A stretch of 64,000 nt of DNA from Mesobacillus harenae (GTDB taxonomy: Bacteria; Bacillota; Bacilli; Bacillales; Cytobacillaceae). A program made the position numbers and the translations under genes. The stretch is taken from assembly GCF_013343715.1 (NCBI RefSeq), contig NZ_JABUNR010000001.1, positions 310,001 through 374,000 on the forward strand. The letters are read 5' to 3'. The notes under the pieces were generated by a model that was not told the DNA's origin, did not search any database, and saw only the letters and a program-made list of their open reading frames with translations. Of this stretch, positions 52,081-61,141 are shown in pieces. Each line of letters opens with the position of its first letter. Position 1 is the first letter of the stretch.

Positions 52081-55045
52081 CAATCAGTCCCTCCCTTTCA
52101 ACCAATTCTGGAATGGAGATAAAATCAGACCGTTTCCATTTTTTCTCCGTTTCAACGCCAATATGCGGCTGCGGATTTCCAAACCGGAAATTATGGTGCG
52201 GAAGCGGTGATTCACCATCTTTTTCAAGCACGTCCATTTTTACTTGCATTTCTTTGTAATTCGGGGTATGTGTAATTTTGTCATGATAACTGCTGGTCAG
52301 CTTGTTTACAGCGCCTTTCCCCTCAGTTGTATGCATCGGCAAATATAATTCTTTTCCTTTGACTTGGTCAGTAACCCATACACGGACAGAGATATGGCCG
52401 TAGGGGGAGGTAAGGCGGACAAGTGAACCTGTCTGAATGTTCCGTTCTTCGGCGAGCTCAGGTGAAACTTCGAGCCATAACTCAGGAACTTTAGAAGTGA
52501 TGCCTTCAGATTTATAGGTCATGTTTCCTTCGTGAAAATGCTCCAGTATCCTGCCATTATTAAGGTGCAGGTCATAATCCGCGCCAGCCTCGAACGGAGG
52601 CGTCCAATCCACAGTAATAAGCCGTGCTTTTCCATCTGGGAACTGGAATTTGTCTTTATATAATAATGGAGTATCTTTTCCAGATATATCGACCGGCCAT
52701 ACTTGGCTTTCCCAGCCTTCCAGTCGCTCGTAGCTGACTCCGGCAAAATGAGGGGCTAGTTTGGCTGCCTCATCCATGATTTCACCAGGATGTGAATAGT
52801 TCCAGTTTGCTCCAAGGTGATTTGCCAGATCCTGAAAGATTTCCCAGTCAGGCTTGCTGTCTCCAAGCGGATCAAACACTTTGTAAAATCTTTGGATGCG
52901 CCGTTCTGTATTGGTAAACGTCCCGTCTTTTTCCAGGCTTGGTGCTGCAGGAAGGACTACATCCGCAAACTGAGCTGTTTTTGAAAAAAAGATATCTTGA
53001 ACAACAAAAAATTCTAGTTTCTCAAACGCTTCATGAACGAAATTGATATTTGAATCCACCAGGCCCATTTCTTCTCCAAACAAGTACATGCCTTTTACTT
53101 TTTCGGCTTGAATAGCCGCGACAATTTGATGGTTGTTCAATCCGGGTTGTTTAGGGATATCCGTTCCCCATGCTTTTTCAAAACGAGCTCGGACTTCATC
53201 ATTTTCCACTGGCTGATAACCTGGAAGCCATGCAGGCATTGTTCCGAAATCACTTGCACCCTGTACATTATTATGTCCGCGTAATGGAAAAGCACCGGCA
53301 CCTGGCTTTGCAAAGTTACCTGTAATAAGGAGGAGGTTTCCAATTGCAGTGCTTGTATCAGTACCGCCCATATGCTGGGTAACGCCCATTGCCCATAGAA
53401 TACAGGTTCCTTTAGCTTCATGGATCATAGTGGCAATTGTTTTTAATGTCTCTTTGGATATGCCTGTAATATCCTCCGCATATTCAAGTGTGAATTTATT
53501 TAGCGATTGTATATAATCCTCCACGCGGTTCACACGGCTGTTCAAAAACTCACGATCCTCCCAGCCTTGATCGACAATATATTTGGTTATTGCAGACAGC
53601 CAGACAAGATCTGTTCCCGGTTTGGGATGGATATGCAAATCAGCTCTTTCGGCCAGGTCATTCTTTCTGAGGTCTGCAACAATTAGTTTTTGCTCTGCTA
53701 ATTTATTTGCCCTTTTCACTCTTGTAGCCAATACAGGATGAGACTCAGCCGGATTTGCGCCGACGACAAGGATTAATTCTGAGCTGGCAATATCCTCTAA
53801 TGTACCTGAATCTCCTCCGATTCCGACTGTGCGCATCAGGCCGGCTGAAGCGGGGGTCTGGCAGTATCTTGAACAGTTATCAATGTTATTCGTTTTAAAG
53901 ACAGTTCTCGCCAATTTTTGAAACAGATAGTTTTCCTCGTTTGAACATTTAGAGGATGCAATAAATCCGAGAGCATCAGCCCCGTCTTTTTCTTTGATGC
54001 TGAGGAATTTTTCACCGATTAGGGAGAGAGCTTCCTCCCATGTTGCTTCTACAAACTTTTCGCCTTTTCTAATTAAAGGTGTTGTTAAACGCTCCTCGCT
54101 ATTTACAAAATCCCAACCGAATTTACCTTTCACACATGTAGATACTCCGTTGACAGGTGCATCGGCTTGTGGCTGGATTTTCAAAATTTCCCGATCCTTT
54201 GTCCAAACCTCAAAGGTGCAGCCTACCCCGCAATAAGTACAAACCGTTTTTGTCCGGTTAATACGCGCTTCACGCATGGCCGCTTCCACATTTGAAATGG
54301 CGAAAATCTCTTTAAAGCCCGGCTCAACTTCTTTTGTTAGATCAATCATTGGTTCAAGAACACTTTTTGGAATGCCAGTCAAATAGCCTGCATTACCAAG
54401 CATTGATTTTTCCATCAGAGCGTTGCAGGGGCAGACGGTTACACAATGTCCGCATGATACACATGAAGATTCATTAATGGGGACATCATTATCCCAAATA
54501 ACTCTGGGCTGTTGCCGTTCCCAATCAATGCTCAACACTTCGCTAACCTGGAGATCCTGGCAAGCCTCGACACAAAGGCCGCATAATATGCATTGGTCAG
54601 GCTCATACCGATAAAACGGATGAGAGTTGTCTGGTGGATATGGCTTTGGAGTGAATTCATATTTTTGATGATTCAGCTGCAAGTGTTCTGCAGTATTATG
54701 AACCGTACAGTTGCCATTGTTATTATCGCAAACGGTGCAATATAATTCATGATTTTTAAGTATTCGCGACATTCCCTCAAGCTGTGCTGCTTTTGCCTTT
54801 TCAGAGCCGGAGCTTACCTTCATGTCAGGTGCAGCCTTGGTGGTACAGGAGCGTTTTAACTCTCCATCAATTTCAACATAGCATGTGTCGCAAGTTTGAA
54901 TAACCCCCACGCCCAAGTCAGGCTGGGTGGAGCATATGCCTGGCAGGAAAAAATCGCTGTCTCTTGCAGCCTCAAAGATTGATTGCCCTGGAATTGCTTG
55001 GATTTCATTGTTGTCAATTGAAAATGTAATCTTTGTTTGTTCCAT
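52055..55045 (-). CDS. yrhE: Formate dehydrogenase, molybdopterin catalytic subunit (YrhE/YjgC-like)
   Basis: 996 residues oxidising formate to CO2. The N-terminus (1-80) is a 2Fe-2S domain, then ferredoxin-like clusters (CILCGLCVEACQ, CVSCGHCVTVCPCNA), a 4Fe-4S motif CTYCGVGC (about 270), and the molybdopterin domains ending in the MopD dinucleotide-binding part (RLTSPYGHISVRVWV). The catalytic residue is Cys (NCSRYCQTPASAGL) and not selenocysteine. The layout resembles the NuoG-type N-terminus fused to FdhF, as in Bacillus YrhE. Soluble, no Tat signal. Confidence 0.94.
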   Translation of the reverse strand: MEQTKITFSIDNNEIQAIPGQSIFEAARDSDFFLPGICSTQPDLGVGVIQTCDTCYVEIDGELKRSCTTKAAPDMKVSSGSEKAKAAQLEGMSRILKNHELYCTVCDNNNGNCTVHNTAEHLQLNHQKYEFTPKPYPPDNSHPFYRYEPDQCILCGLCVEACQDLQVSEVLSIDWERQQPRVIWDNDVPINESSCVSCGHCVTVCPCNALMEKSMLGNAGYLTGIPKSVLEPMIDLTKEVEPGFKEIFAISNVEAAMREARINRTKTVCTYCGVGCTFEVWTKDREILKIQPQADAPVNGVSTCVKGKFGWDFVNSEERLTTPLIRKGEKFVEATWEEALSLIGEKFLSIKEKDGADALGFIASSKCSNEENYLFQKLARTVFKTNNIDNCSRYCQTPASAGLMRTVGIGGDSGTLEDIASSELILVVGANPAESHPVLATRVKRANKLAEQKLIVADLRKNDLAERADLHIHPKPGTDLVWLSAITKYIVDQGWEDREFLNSRVNRVEDYIQSLNKFTLEYAEDITGISKETLKTIATMIHEAKGTCILWAMGVTQHMGGTDTSTAIGNLLLITGNFAKPGAGAFPLRGHNNVQGASDFGTMPAWLPGYQPVENDEVRARFEKAWGTDIPKQPGLNNHQIVAAIQAEKVKGMYLFGEEMGLVDSNINFVHEAFEKLEFFVVQDIFFSKTAQFADVVLPAAPSLEKDGTFTNTERRIQRFYKVFDPLGDSKPDWEIFQDLANHLGANWNYSHPGEIMDEAAKLAPHFAGVSYERLEGWESQVWPVDISGKDTPLLYKDKFQFPDGKARLITVDWTPPFEAGADYDLHLNNGRILEHFHEGNMTYKSEGITSKVPELWLEVSPELAEERNIQTGSLVRLTSPYGHISVRVWVTDQVKGKELYLPMHTTEGKGAVNKLTSSYHDKITHTPNYKEMQVKMDVLEKDGESPLPHHNFRFGNPQPHIGVETEKKWKRSDFISIPELVEREGLIDGESNQAN

Positions 55046-55240
55046 CTTACCCCACCTATTAATTATTGTCAGAATTACAAAATAGTATTGGCTATATGAG
55101 GAAGAAGTATGACATTATTTGCCGATTAATATGAATTCCATGAAAAGTTGCGCATACCAAGCAAGTAAATCGGTCTGCTTCGACAATAAAAAGGCTTACA
55201 ACGGAAGTGAAGTAATTACTCTGCTCTCTATATTTGGAGT

Positions 55241-55429
55241 ATGGCGAGAAAAAATTTTAGGCCTAGGTTAGATGGCATAGACAGAGATAAACAAATTGCA
55301 GCATTCAGCAGCGTTTTTGTGAAAATAGCCATTATGATAGTTCTTTTGGCGTTTTTTTTCGTTGTTTTTATAGTCACTTTAAAAATGTGTATCCTTTCTC
55401 CTATTGTAATAGGCTGCTGTGTTGTTTAG
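55241..55429 (+). CDS. Possible small single-span membrane protein
   Basis: 62 residues with a basic N-terminus (ARKNFRPRLDGIDRDKQ) and one long hydrophobic segment (IAIMIVLLAFFFVVFIVTL). The GGAG lies only 1-2 bases from the ATG, which is a poor spacing, but a terminator follows directly. No family recognised. Confidence 0.4.
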   Translation: MARKNFRPRLDGIDRDKQIAAFSSVFVKIAIMIVLLAFFFVVFIVTLKMCILSPIVIGCCVV

Positions 55430-55435
55430 CAGCCT
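55411..55435 (+). terminator. Hairpin at the end of the small membrane gene
   Basis: AGGCTGCT and AGCAGCCT pair around GTGTTGTTT; the following AAGATTTTT gives a modest T tract. Confidence 0.55.
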
Positions 55436-55647
55436 AAGATTTTTAAGGGAATAGGCTATGAAGGACCTACTTTTACGTAGTAAGGTCTGTTTTTTGTTTT
55501 TTAACTAGTTATTTAATACTTATTTCGGTTATCGAAATTTGTCTAAATGATAGGTAGCTTACTCTATTAACACTATCGAATTGTACCACTAGAATAATAG
55601 ATGAAGGTTCCTTTAAAGGGATCAAAAATAAAATGGAGGTTATGTTC

Positions 55648-56712
55648 ATGAATGTAAAAAAGAAAGTACTTTCTGTTTCATTGTCTGGCTTAATGGCTTT
55701 AGGAGCAGTAACAGCGGTTTCTCTTCCGGTAGGTGCTGTTGGGAATGGCCCAAATGCGGGGACAGGATCCATCCAGACATCAATGCTACATACATACGAG
55801 AGCTTGGTCGATTATCTTAAAGTCCAAGACGCGAAACAGGAAGCATTAGAGCTTGAAGTTATTGGCGAAACAGTTAAAGGCCGTGACATTTACATGGCTA
55901 AGTATATTTCAAATCCTGAAAACCCAACCATTTTATTCTTGACTCAGCAGCACGGCAATGAGCAGCTGACAACTGAAGGTGCGCTTGAATTTATCAAGCA
56001 TCTTGGCACTGGAAAAACAAAAGGTGTTCTCGATAATGTCAATGTACTCGTGATTCCGATGTTAAACGCTGATGGTGCTATGGGCGATGTGAATTTCTCT
56101 CTTGATAACTACCTGGCTGATGGTGACCGCCACCTGACTCGCTACAATGCAAACGAAGTAGATTTAAACCGTGAACATGCAAAAGCGACTGTTGAAATGG
56201 AGCCTGAAGCAAAAGCTCTTCATGAAAATGTCTTTGAAAAATATGATATTGATTATATGATCGATCTGCATCACCAGGGAACGCGCAGTGCGACAGATGG
56301 TGAACTAGTATCCGGATCGATTTTGTACCCAACGAATGAAAATGTGGATCCAGCGGTTTTGGAAGGCTCCAAGAAGCTCGGCTCTATTGTCTATAATACT
56401 CTTGAGCCGACTGGGTGGGGACATATCGGTAAATACCGCGGCGGAACAGGTGAAAATATCGGCCGTAATGGGGCTGCTGTACGCTATGATATTTCAACGC
56501 TTCTTTTTGAAATGCGCGGAATGTCCGACCATTTTTATGAGTCTTATGCCCTGGGCCAAAAGAGCAATGGCTATTTAATTAAGCAAACAGTCCTTACATT
56601 GGATTCTGCAGTCAGAGCGATTTCTGATGGATCGATTGAAACTGCTGATACAACTTTCTGGGATACGCTTCCTGAGCAAAGTAATCTGCCTGGTGAAGAG
56701 GCTGACGAATAA
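55648..56712 (+). CDS. Secreted zinc carboxypeptidase, M14 family
   Basis: 354 residues from ATG 55648, 8 bases after GGAGG. A signal peptide ends near residue 30 (SLPVGA). The M14 zinc site is complete: His102 and Glu105 in QHGNEQ, His208 in DLHHQG; the substrate Arg is in DLNREH and the general base is Glu288 in LLFEMRG. It removes C-terminal residues or splits peptidoglycan peptides outside the cell. It lies 88 bases before another exported hydrolase, and the two probably share a transcript. Confidence 0.9.
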   Translation: MNVKKKVLSVSLSGLMALGAVTAVSLPVGAVGNGPNAGTGSIQTSMLHTYESLVDYLKVQDAKQEALELEVIGETVKGRDIYMAKYISNPENPTILFLTQQHGNEQLTTEGALEFIKHLGTGKTKGVLDNVNVLVIPMLNADGAMGDVNFSLDNYLADGDRHLTRYNANEVDLNREHAKATVEMEPEAKALHENVFEKYDIDYMIDLHHQGTRSATDGELVSGSILYPTNENVDPAVLEGSKKLGSIVYNTLEPTGWGHIGKYRGGTGENIGRNGAAVRYDISTLLFEMRGMSDHFYESYALGQKSNGYLIKQTVLTLDSAVRAISDGSIETADTTFWDTLPEQSNLPGEEADE

Positions 56713-56800
56713 AAAGCGGTAACGCTCAGAATACCCGTTGTGAACTTAGGTTTATTAACGGGTATTTTCGATTGAAAACTAAATATAAGGAGAGTGCACA

Positions 56801-58033
56801 TTGAGAATAACAAAAATTTTAAGTTTGTCTGTTATAGCTGCTGTTTTAACTTTAGGCTCTTTTAATGGTCCAGTAAATGCCAGTGAAAAACAAGGTGAAG
56901 CTTCTGTGTATGCTGAAGGAACTGCAGCCGAAATCGGAAAGCAGTACGGAGAACAGGCTAAGTGGGCTATTGCTCAAAATATTGACCTTTTTAAGGTGGC
57001 TGCACAGGCAGCTGATTTTACAAAAGAGGACCTTGAAAGCACGGCAGCTGACTATCAAGCATTTTTACTAGAAGAAAGTCCGGAATTGTTAGAACAATAT
57101 AAGGCAATGGCTGAAGGCTCTGGTGTTGAGCTGGAAGATCTACTAGCCTTTAATGTGCTGGAAGAACAGGTAGTTGGTGATGGCTGTACGACGATTATTG
57201 CCACAGGATCCGCTACCCAGGGAGATAAGGCCTACTATCATAAAAACCGTGATGCTTCCCGAGGGTACAAGCAGGTTGTCCTGCAAATTGTTCCTGAAGA
57301 TGGAAATAAGTTCCTTGGGATTACTAGTGCAGGGTCTTCCGGAATTGCGATGGGTATTAATGAACATGGCGTTTCTGTTGGGAATAATGTTTTGCATACA
57401 TGGGATAGAGGATCGGGATACGGAAATCTGACGGTTATCCGAATGGCTCTTGAAAATGCAGAAAATGCTCAGGAAGCTGTATCCTATATTCAAGATTTAC
57501 CAAGATCATCTGGTTCCGTATACGGGATAGCAGATAAAGAAGAAGGCGCATTCCTTGAAACAACCCATTCCGCTTATGCGGTTAAGTGGGTTGTTGACGA
57601 AGCAATGGCTCATACAAACCATTACATTCTTCCAGAGATGGAGCAGTACGAGGCATTGGATGATGACCCTGCTGAAAGAGAACGTTGGAGCTGGTACATT
57701 TCAACTGAAGAACGGCTTGAGCGTGCAACTGATCTTTTAAATGAGAAGACTGGCAAGCTAAATCCTCAAGATCTTGTTAAAATCTCTGAAGATCAGGATG
57801 GCGAGGAGCCAGTCTATTGGATTGATGCTCAGTATGAACTGAATGGAAGAGGAATGGGTTCAGTCTCAACAGGAACATTCGATGGAAGCAAGCTAAGAAT
57901 GTGGTCGCAGCTTGGCCAGCCAAGTGTTGCACCAGCCATTCCGTTTGAAGTAGACCGTCCGCATATTCCTGAACCGTTTAGCTCAGGAGCTCAAAGTGAC
58001 CGTCTCGTAAACACAGCAGAAAACCGAGAGTAG
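56801..58033 (+). CDS. Secreted C45 family (acyl-CoA:6-APA acyltransferase-like) Ntn hydrolase
   Basis: 410 residues; TTG start after AAGGAGAG. Signal peptide to about residue 27 (GPVNA). A prodomain of about 100 residues leads to Cys129 in VGDGCTTI, the nucleophile exposed by self-cleavage in this family, followed by YYHKNRDASRG and GMGINEHGVSVGNN-like core (here AMGINEHGVSVGNN). Members cut or transfer acyl groups on small amides or peptides. Outside the cell it may work together with the preceding carboxypeptidase. Confidence 0.87.
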   Translation: MRITKILSLSVIAAVLTLGSFNGPVNASEKQGEASVYAEGTAAEIGKQYGEQAKWAIAQNIDLFKVAAQAADFTKEDLESTAADYQAFLLEESPELLEQYKAMAEGSGVELEDLLAFNVLEEQVVGDGCTTIIATGSATQGDKAYYHKNRDASRGYKQVVLQIVPEDGNKFLGITSAGSSGIAMGINEHGVSVGNNVLHTWDRGSGYGNLTVIRMALENAENAQEAVSYIQDLPRSSGSVYGIADKEEGAFLETTHSAYAVKWVVDEAMAHTNHYILPEMEQYEALDDDPAERERWSWYISTEERLERATDLLNEKTGKLNPQDLVKISEDQDGEEPVYWIDAQYELNGRGMGSVSTGTFDGSKLRMWSQLGQPSVAPAIPFEVDRPHIPEPFSSGAQSDRLVNTAENRE

Positions 58034-58041
58034 TTTCATAG

Positions 58042-58082
58042 AAAGGCCCCAGGAGATTGTTTCTTTTGGGGCTTTTTTTTCG
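58042..58082 (+). terminator. Terminator after the C45 gene
   Basis: AAAGGCCCC and GGGGCTTT pair and end in a run of T. Confidence 0.85.
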
Positions 58083-58470
58083 TTTTTCTTAAAAAAGGTG
58101 CTATCAACAATCGTACTATATCAACTGCATCTAATTCCTTAGTGTACTTCTCTATTGTCCCTTCGAAAATAACTGCAAAAACCACGTCTATCTCATAGTG
58201 TTTACTCTCAGTCGGTCTACATCAGTAACATCGTGTTTAACGGGCGTCAGCACTTTATTTTAGGGCTAGAGGCTCCTTTTTTAAATAAAGAAATGAGCAT
58301 AAATAGTATTTTTATGGTGTTAATAAGAGTTTATATTCATTATTGTTAAGATAAATATGGTATACTAACCTTAGTAACAGGTCATAATACCAAGCTATGA
58401 AATAATCCGTCATGTTTAGTGTACGGTATTAGCTTTAAGAAAAAACTTTTTTATCAATGGAGGGGCGGCT
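58083..58470. promoter_or_regulatory. Gene-free region with an extended -10 promoter for the desaturase
   Basis: 388 bases without a gene. TGGTATACT at 58358-58366 is a good extended -10 box, and no clear -35 precedes it. The leader to the TTG start is about 100 bases. No FapR-like operator was convincing. Confidence 0.4.
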
Positions 58471-59364
58471 TTGTTAACAAATGATTTAGACTTTAGGCTG
58501 GAACCAAAACTTATAGAGTTATATGAAGAGCATAAAAAACGGTCAGAAAAAATTGACTGGGGCTATCACGACTTTTTGCCGTGGGACAAGGGTATGGATT
58601 TTCGGCGTGTGCCTTGGGATAAAAGTCAGGTGACACTTCCGCCAGCCGTTATCACCGCGGTGGAAACAGCTCTTTTAACTGAAGTGAATTTACCATGGTT
58701 TACTTCTCACCTGGATCAGACCTTTAAAGGTTCATTAACGGTTATAAAAGATTTTGTCCATACATGGACAGCCGAGGAAGATCAGCATTCTAACCTAATT
58801 GAGACGTACCTTTTACTTACCCGAAATGTAGATCCAAAGAGGCTTCACCAGCTGCATAAAGACACAGTTGAAAATGGCTGGAATCCTGACTATCAAACGC
58901 CTTTTGAAACGATGGTTTATACTTCTATGCAAGAGTTGGCCACGATGGTGTTTTATAATAATGTCGCGAAAGTAGCCGGCCAGCATGACAAAGATTTGTC
59001 CAGCCTGCTCCGCCGTCTCGCAAAGGATGAAACCTTGCATTATGCTTTTTACCGTGATGTTATTAAATTTCATCTGCAGTTGGAACCAAACTATTGCTAC
59101 CATTTAGCTAATGTCATTATGAACTTCCAAATGCCAGGTACGGTCATGCCTGATTTTGAAGATCGAATGTCGATTATCGCAAAAGAGGCAAATTATGGAC
59201 CGCTTGAATATTTTGATCAGGTTCTTGATGTTATTGTTGATTATTGGGAACTTGAAAAATTAAGGCCAATTGCCCCAGAAGCAGAGAAGGCACGCTTGGA
59301 TATTCTAAGATATCACGCTCGCTTGAAAAGAGTTAGGGACAGATTTTATAGAAATAATAAGTAA
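58471..59364 (+). CDS. Soluble acyl-ACP desaturase (ferritin-like di-iron)
   Basis: 297 residues; TTG start after GGAGGGGCGG. Inserts a double bond in an acyl chain bound to carrier protein. Di-iron ligands of this family: Glu71, the ExxH at Glu103/His106 (AEEDQHSN), Glu155, and Glu187/His190 (KDETLHYAFY). The type is known from plants and actinomycetes (DesA); most bacilli use a membrane desaturase (Des) for this job, so its presence suggests either transfer or a special lipid role. Confidence 0.88.
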   Translation: MLTNDLDFRLEPKLIELYEEHKKRSEKIDWGYHDFLPWDKGMDFRRVPWDKSQVTLPPAVITAVETALLTEVNLPWFTSHLDQTFKGSLTVIKDFVHTWTAEEDQHSNLIETYLLLTRNVDPKRLHQLHKDTVENGWNPDYQTPFETMVYTSMQELATMVFYNNVAKVAGQHDKDLSSLLRRLAKDETLHYAFYRDVIKFHLQLEPNYCYHLANVIMNFQMPGTVMPDFEDRMSIIAKEANYGPLEYFDQVLDVIVDYWELEKLRPIAPEAEKARLDILRYHARLKRVRDRFYRNNK

Positions 59365-59371
59365 TTGGTAG

Positions 59372-59399
59372 ATCAGCAGGTTATACTGCTGATTTTTTT
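59372..59399 (+). terminator. Terminator after the desaturase
   Basis: ATCAGCAG and CTGCTGAT pair around GTTATA, followed by TTTTTTT. Confidence 0.9.
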
Positions 59400-59432
59400 G
59401 TGGACCCAAAGCGCAAGCGCATTCGTGCTTCA

Positions 59433-59480
59433 CTTATCATAGGGAGTTGGGCGGAGTACACTAGTCGCTGGGCTGGAGCT
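59433..59480 (+). repeat. Dispersed intergenic repeat, copy 2
   Basis: TTATCATAGGGAGTTGGGCG and the following GAGTACACTAGTCGCTGGGC align with the minus strand at 13923-13962. The adjoining AAAGCGCAAGCGC (59408-59420) may be part of the element. It lies between the desaturase terminator and the next promoter. Confidence 0.6.
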
Positions 59481-59546
59481 GGGCGGAGACAACGCATACG
59501 ATTAGGAAGCTACTTTTTAATCTCTTCTAAATTTTCTAAAAATTAA

Positions 59547-59575
59547 TTGACAAACTTTCAATTAATAGGTAAGAT
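59547..59575 (+). promoter_or_regulatory. Sigma-A promoter of the TrpX-like gene
   Basis: TTGACA (59547-59552), a 17-base spacer and TAAGAT (59570-59575). The leader would be about 145 bases. I looked for a T-box and saw no specifier or antiterminator sequence. Confidence 0.55.
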
Positions 59576-59727
59576 TACAGAAATTACATACTAAATTACT
59601 TTAACGCGGTTATGCAATTAAGTGAGCGTTGTAACCCGGGTGTTTGGTAAAATGATAGACTCTTTATTTATTGCTTATGCAAAAAAATAGAGATGGCAAA
59701 GCTAATTAGACAGGGGAGAAAAGAGAG

Positions 59728-60726
59728 ATGAAAAAGAGATTGAGTGCGTTGCTATGCGGAGCGTTGTTAATGCTTACTGCCTGCGGGTCAGACGTCAAGG
59801 AAACGGCTACCAATGCGGAAGAAAAGGAAGATTTTAAAGTTGGGATTATTCAGCTTGTTGAGCATCCATCACTCGATGCAGCAAGAGAAGGGTTTATTTC
59901 AGCTTTAGAGGATGCTGGCTATGAAGATGGAAAAAATTTAACGATCGATTATCAAAATGCTCAAGGTGATATGAATAATAACATGGCGATTGCACAAAAG
60001 TTCGTCAGTGACGAAGTTGATTTGATTTTAGCGATTGCTACATCAAGTGCTCAGGCGGTTGCCCAGGCAACATCAGATATTCCTGTTCTGTTCACGGCCA
60101 TAACGGATCCTGTTGGTGCAGAGCTTGTTGAAAGCATGGAGGCTCCAGGCGGTAATGTAACTGGAACGAGCGATACACATCCAGATGCAATTAAAAATAC
60201 TATTAACAAAATAAAAGAGTTTTTCCCAGACGCTAAAAATGTAGGAATGGTTTACAATGCAGGAGAGCCTAACTCTGTAGTAAACGTAGAAAAAGCGAAA
60301 GAAGCACTTGATGCAGCAGGTTTAAAATATGTTGAAACGTCCGTATCTACTAGTACTGAAGTTAAAGAAGCAACTGAATCATTAGTGGGCCGAGCTGATG
60401 TATTATACATTCCTAAGGATAATACGGTTGTATCTGCCCTTGAGTCTGTCATTGGGGTAGCAAACGAGCACAAGATCCCAACTTTTGTTGGCGAAGGTGA
60501 CTCTGTTAAGCGCGGAACATTTGCTTCCTACGGATTTGAATACAAAGATCTTGGCTATTCTACAGGCAATATGGCAGTAGAGATCCTTGAAGGCAAGAAA
60601 AAGCCAAGCGAAATTCCTGTTGGTGTTCCAGAAAACCTTCAGCTTTATATTAATAAAACAGCAGCTGAACTAGAGGGCATCACTTTAACAGAAGAAATGA
60701 CGAAGGATGCTAAAGTAGTAGAGTAA
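59728..60726 (+). CDS. ABC transporter substrate-binding lipoprotein (TrpX-like, DUF534 type)
   Basis: 332 residues with lipobox LTAC (Cys19). The mature part is the ABC_sub_bind fold (VGIIQLVEHPSLDAAREGFI, LILAIATSSAQAVAQAT, PVLFTAITDPVGAELV, GVPENLQLYINKTAAEL), the family that includes tryptophan and tyrosine binding proteins. No permease or ATPase genes are adjacent, which is unusual, since they normally follow. It must use a transporter encoded elsewhere, or the operon was broken. Confidence 0.88.
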   Translation: MKKRLSALLCGALLMLTACGSDVKETATNAEEKEDFKVGIIQLVEHPSLDAAREGFISALEDAGYEDGKNLTIDYQNAQGDMNNNMAIAQKFVSDEVDLILAIATSSAQAVAQATSDIPVLFTAITDPVGAELVESMEAPGGNVTGTSDTHPDAIKNTINKIKEFFPDAKNVGMVYNAGEPNSVVNVEKAKEALDAAGLKYVETSVSTSTEVKEATESLVGRADVLYIPKDNTVVSALESVIGVANEHKIPTFVGEGDSVKRGTFASYGFEYKDLGYSTGNMAVEILEGKKKPSEIPVGVPENLQLYINKTAAELEGITLTEEMTKDAKVVE

Positions 60727-60738
60727 AAGATTAAATAC

Positions 60739-60770
60739 AAAAACCCCAGCGACTAACTGCTGGGGTTTTT
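60739..60770 (+). terminator. Terminator after the TrpX-like gene
   Basis: AAAAACCCCAGC and GCTGGGGTTTTT form a perfect stem around GACTAACT. From here to 61141 no further gene is seen. Confidence 0.92.
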
Positions 60771-61141
60771 GCTGTCGTTTAGGAACATAGGGAAGTTCCA
60801 GGTAAAGGTAATAGTAGGGTTGTCTGTTTTTTGTTCCAGCACTCAGGTTTTGTTGCGGGATTAACTGAGGGAGTTTTTACGTGTGTATAAAAGATTAATT
60901 ACCTAAGAACATAAGGATGAAGTGAAGAGCTGCTTGAAACCGCTTTGATAATTCAGAAAAGTTTGATAATATAAATTTAAAGGGTTTACATTAAGCTTAT
61001 TTATTTTTTAATAATGAAGTTACAAGGTAATACATAAACCTCAATGGTGCGGGGATTCTTTTTATCTTTTGGGAAATGAATACAACTGCAGAAAGATTTG
61101 GAATGGGTGAGGGTTTGGATAAATAAAAAGGAGTGGTCATA

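Noticed and set aside
53840..53890. Selenocysteine in the formate dehydrogenase
   Set aside because: The active-site position is encoded as Cys (NCSRYCQTPAS) and no in-frame TGA occurs in the gene.
59576..59727. T-box leader before the TrpX-like gene
   Set aside because: No conserved T-box sequence or antiterminator/terminator pair is visible.
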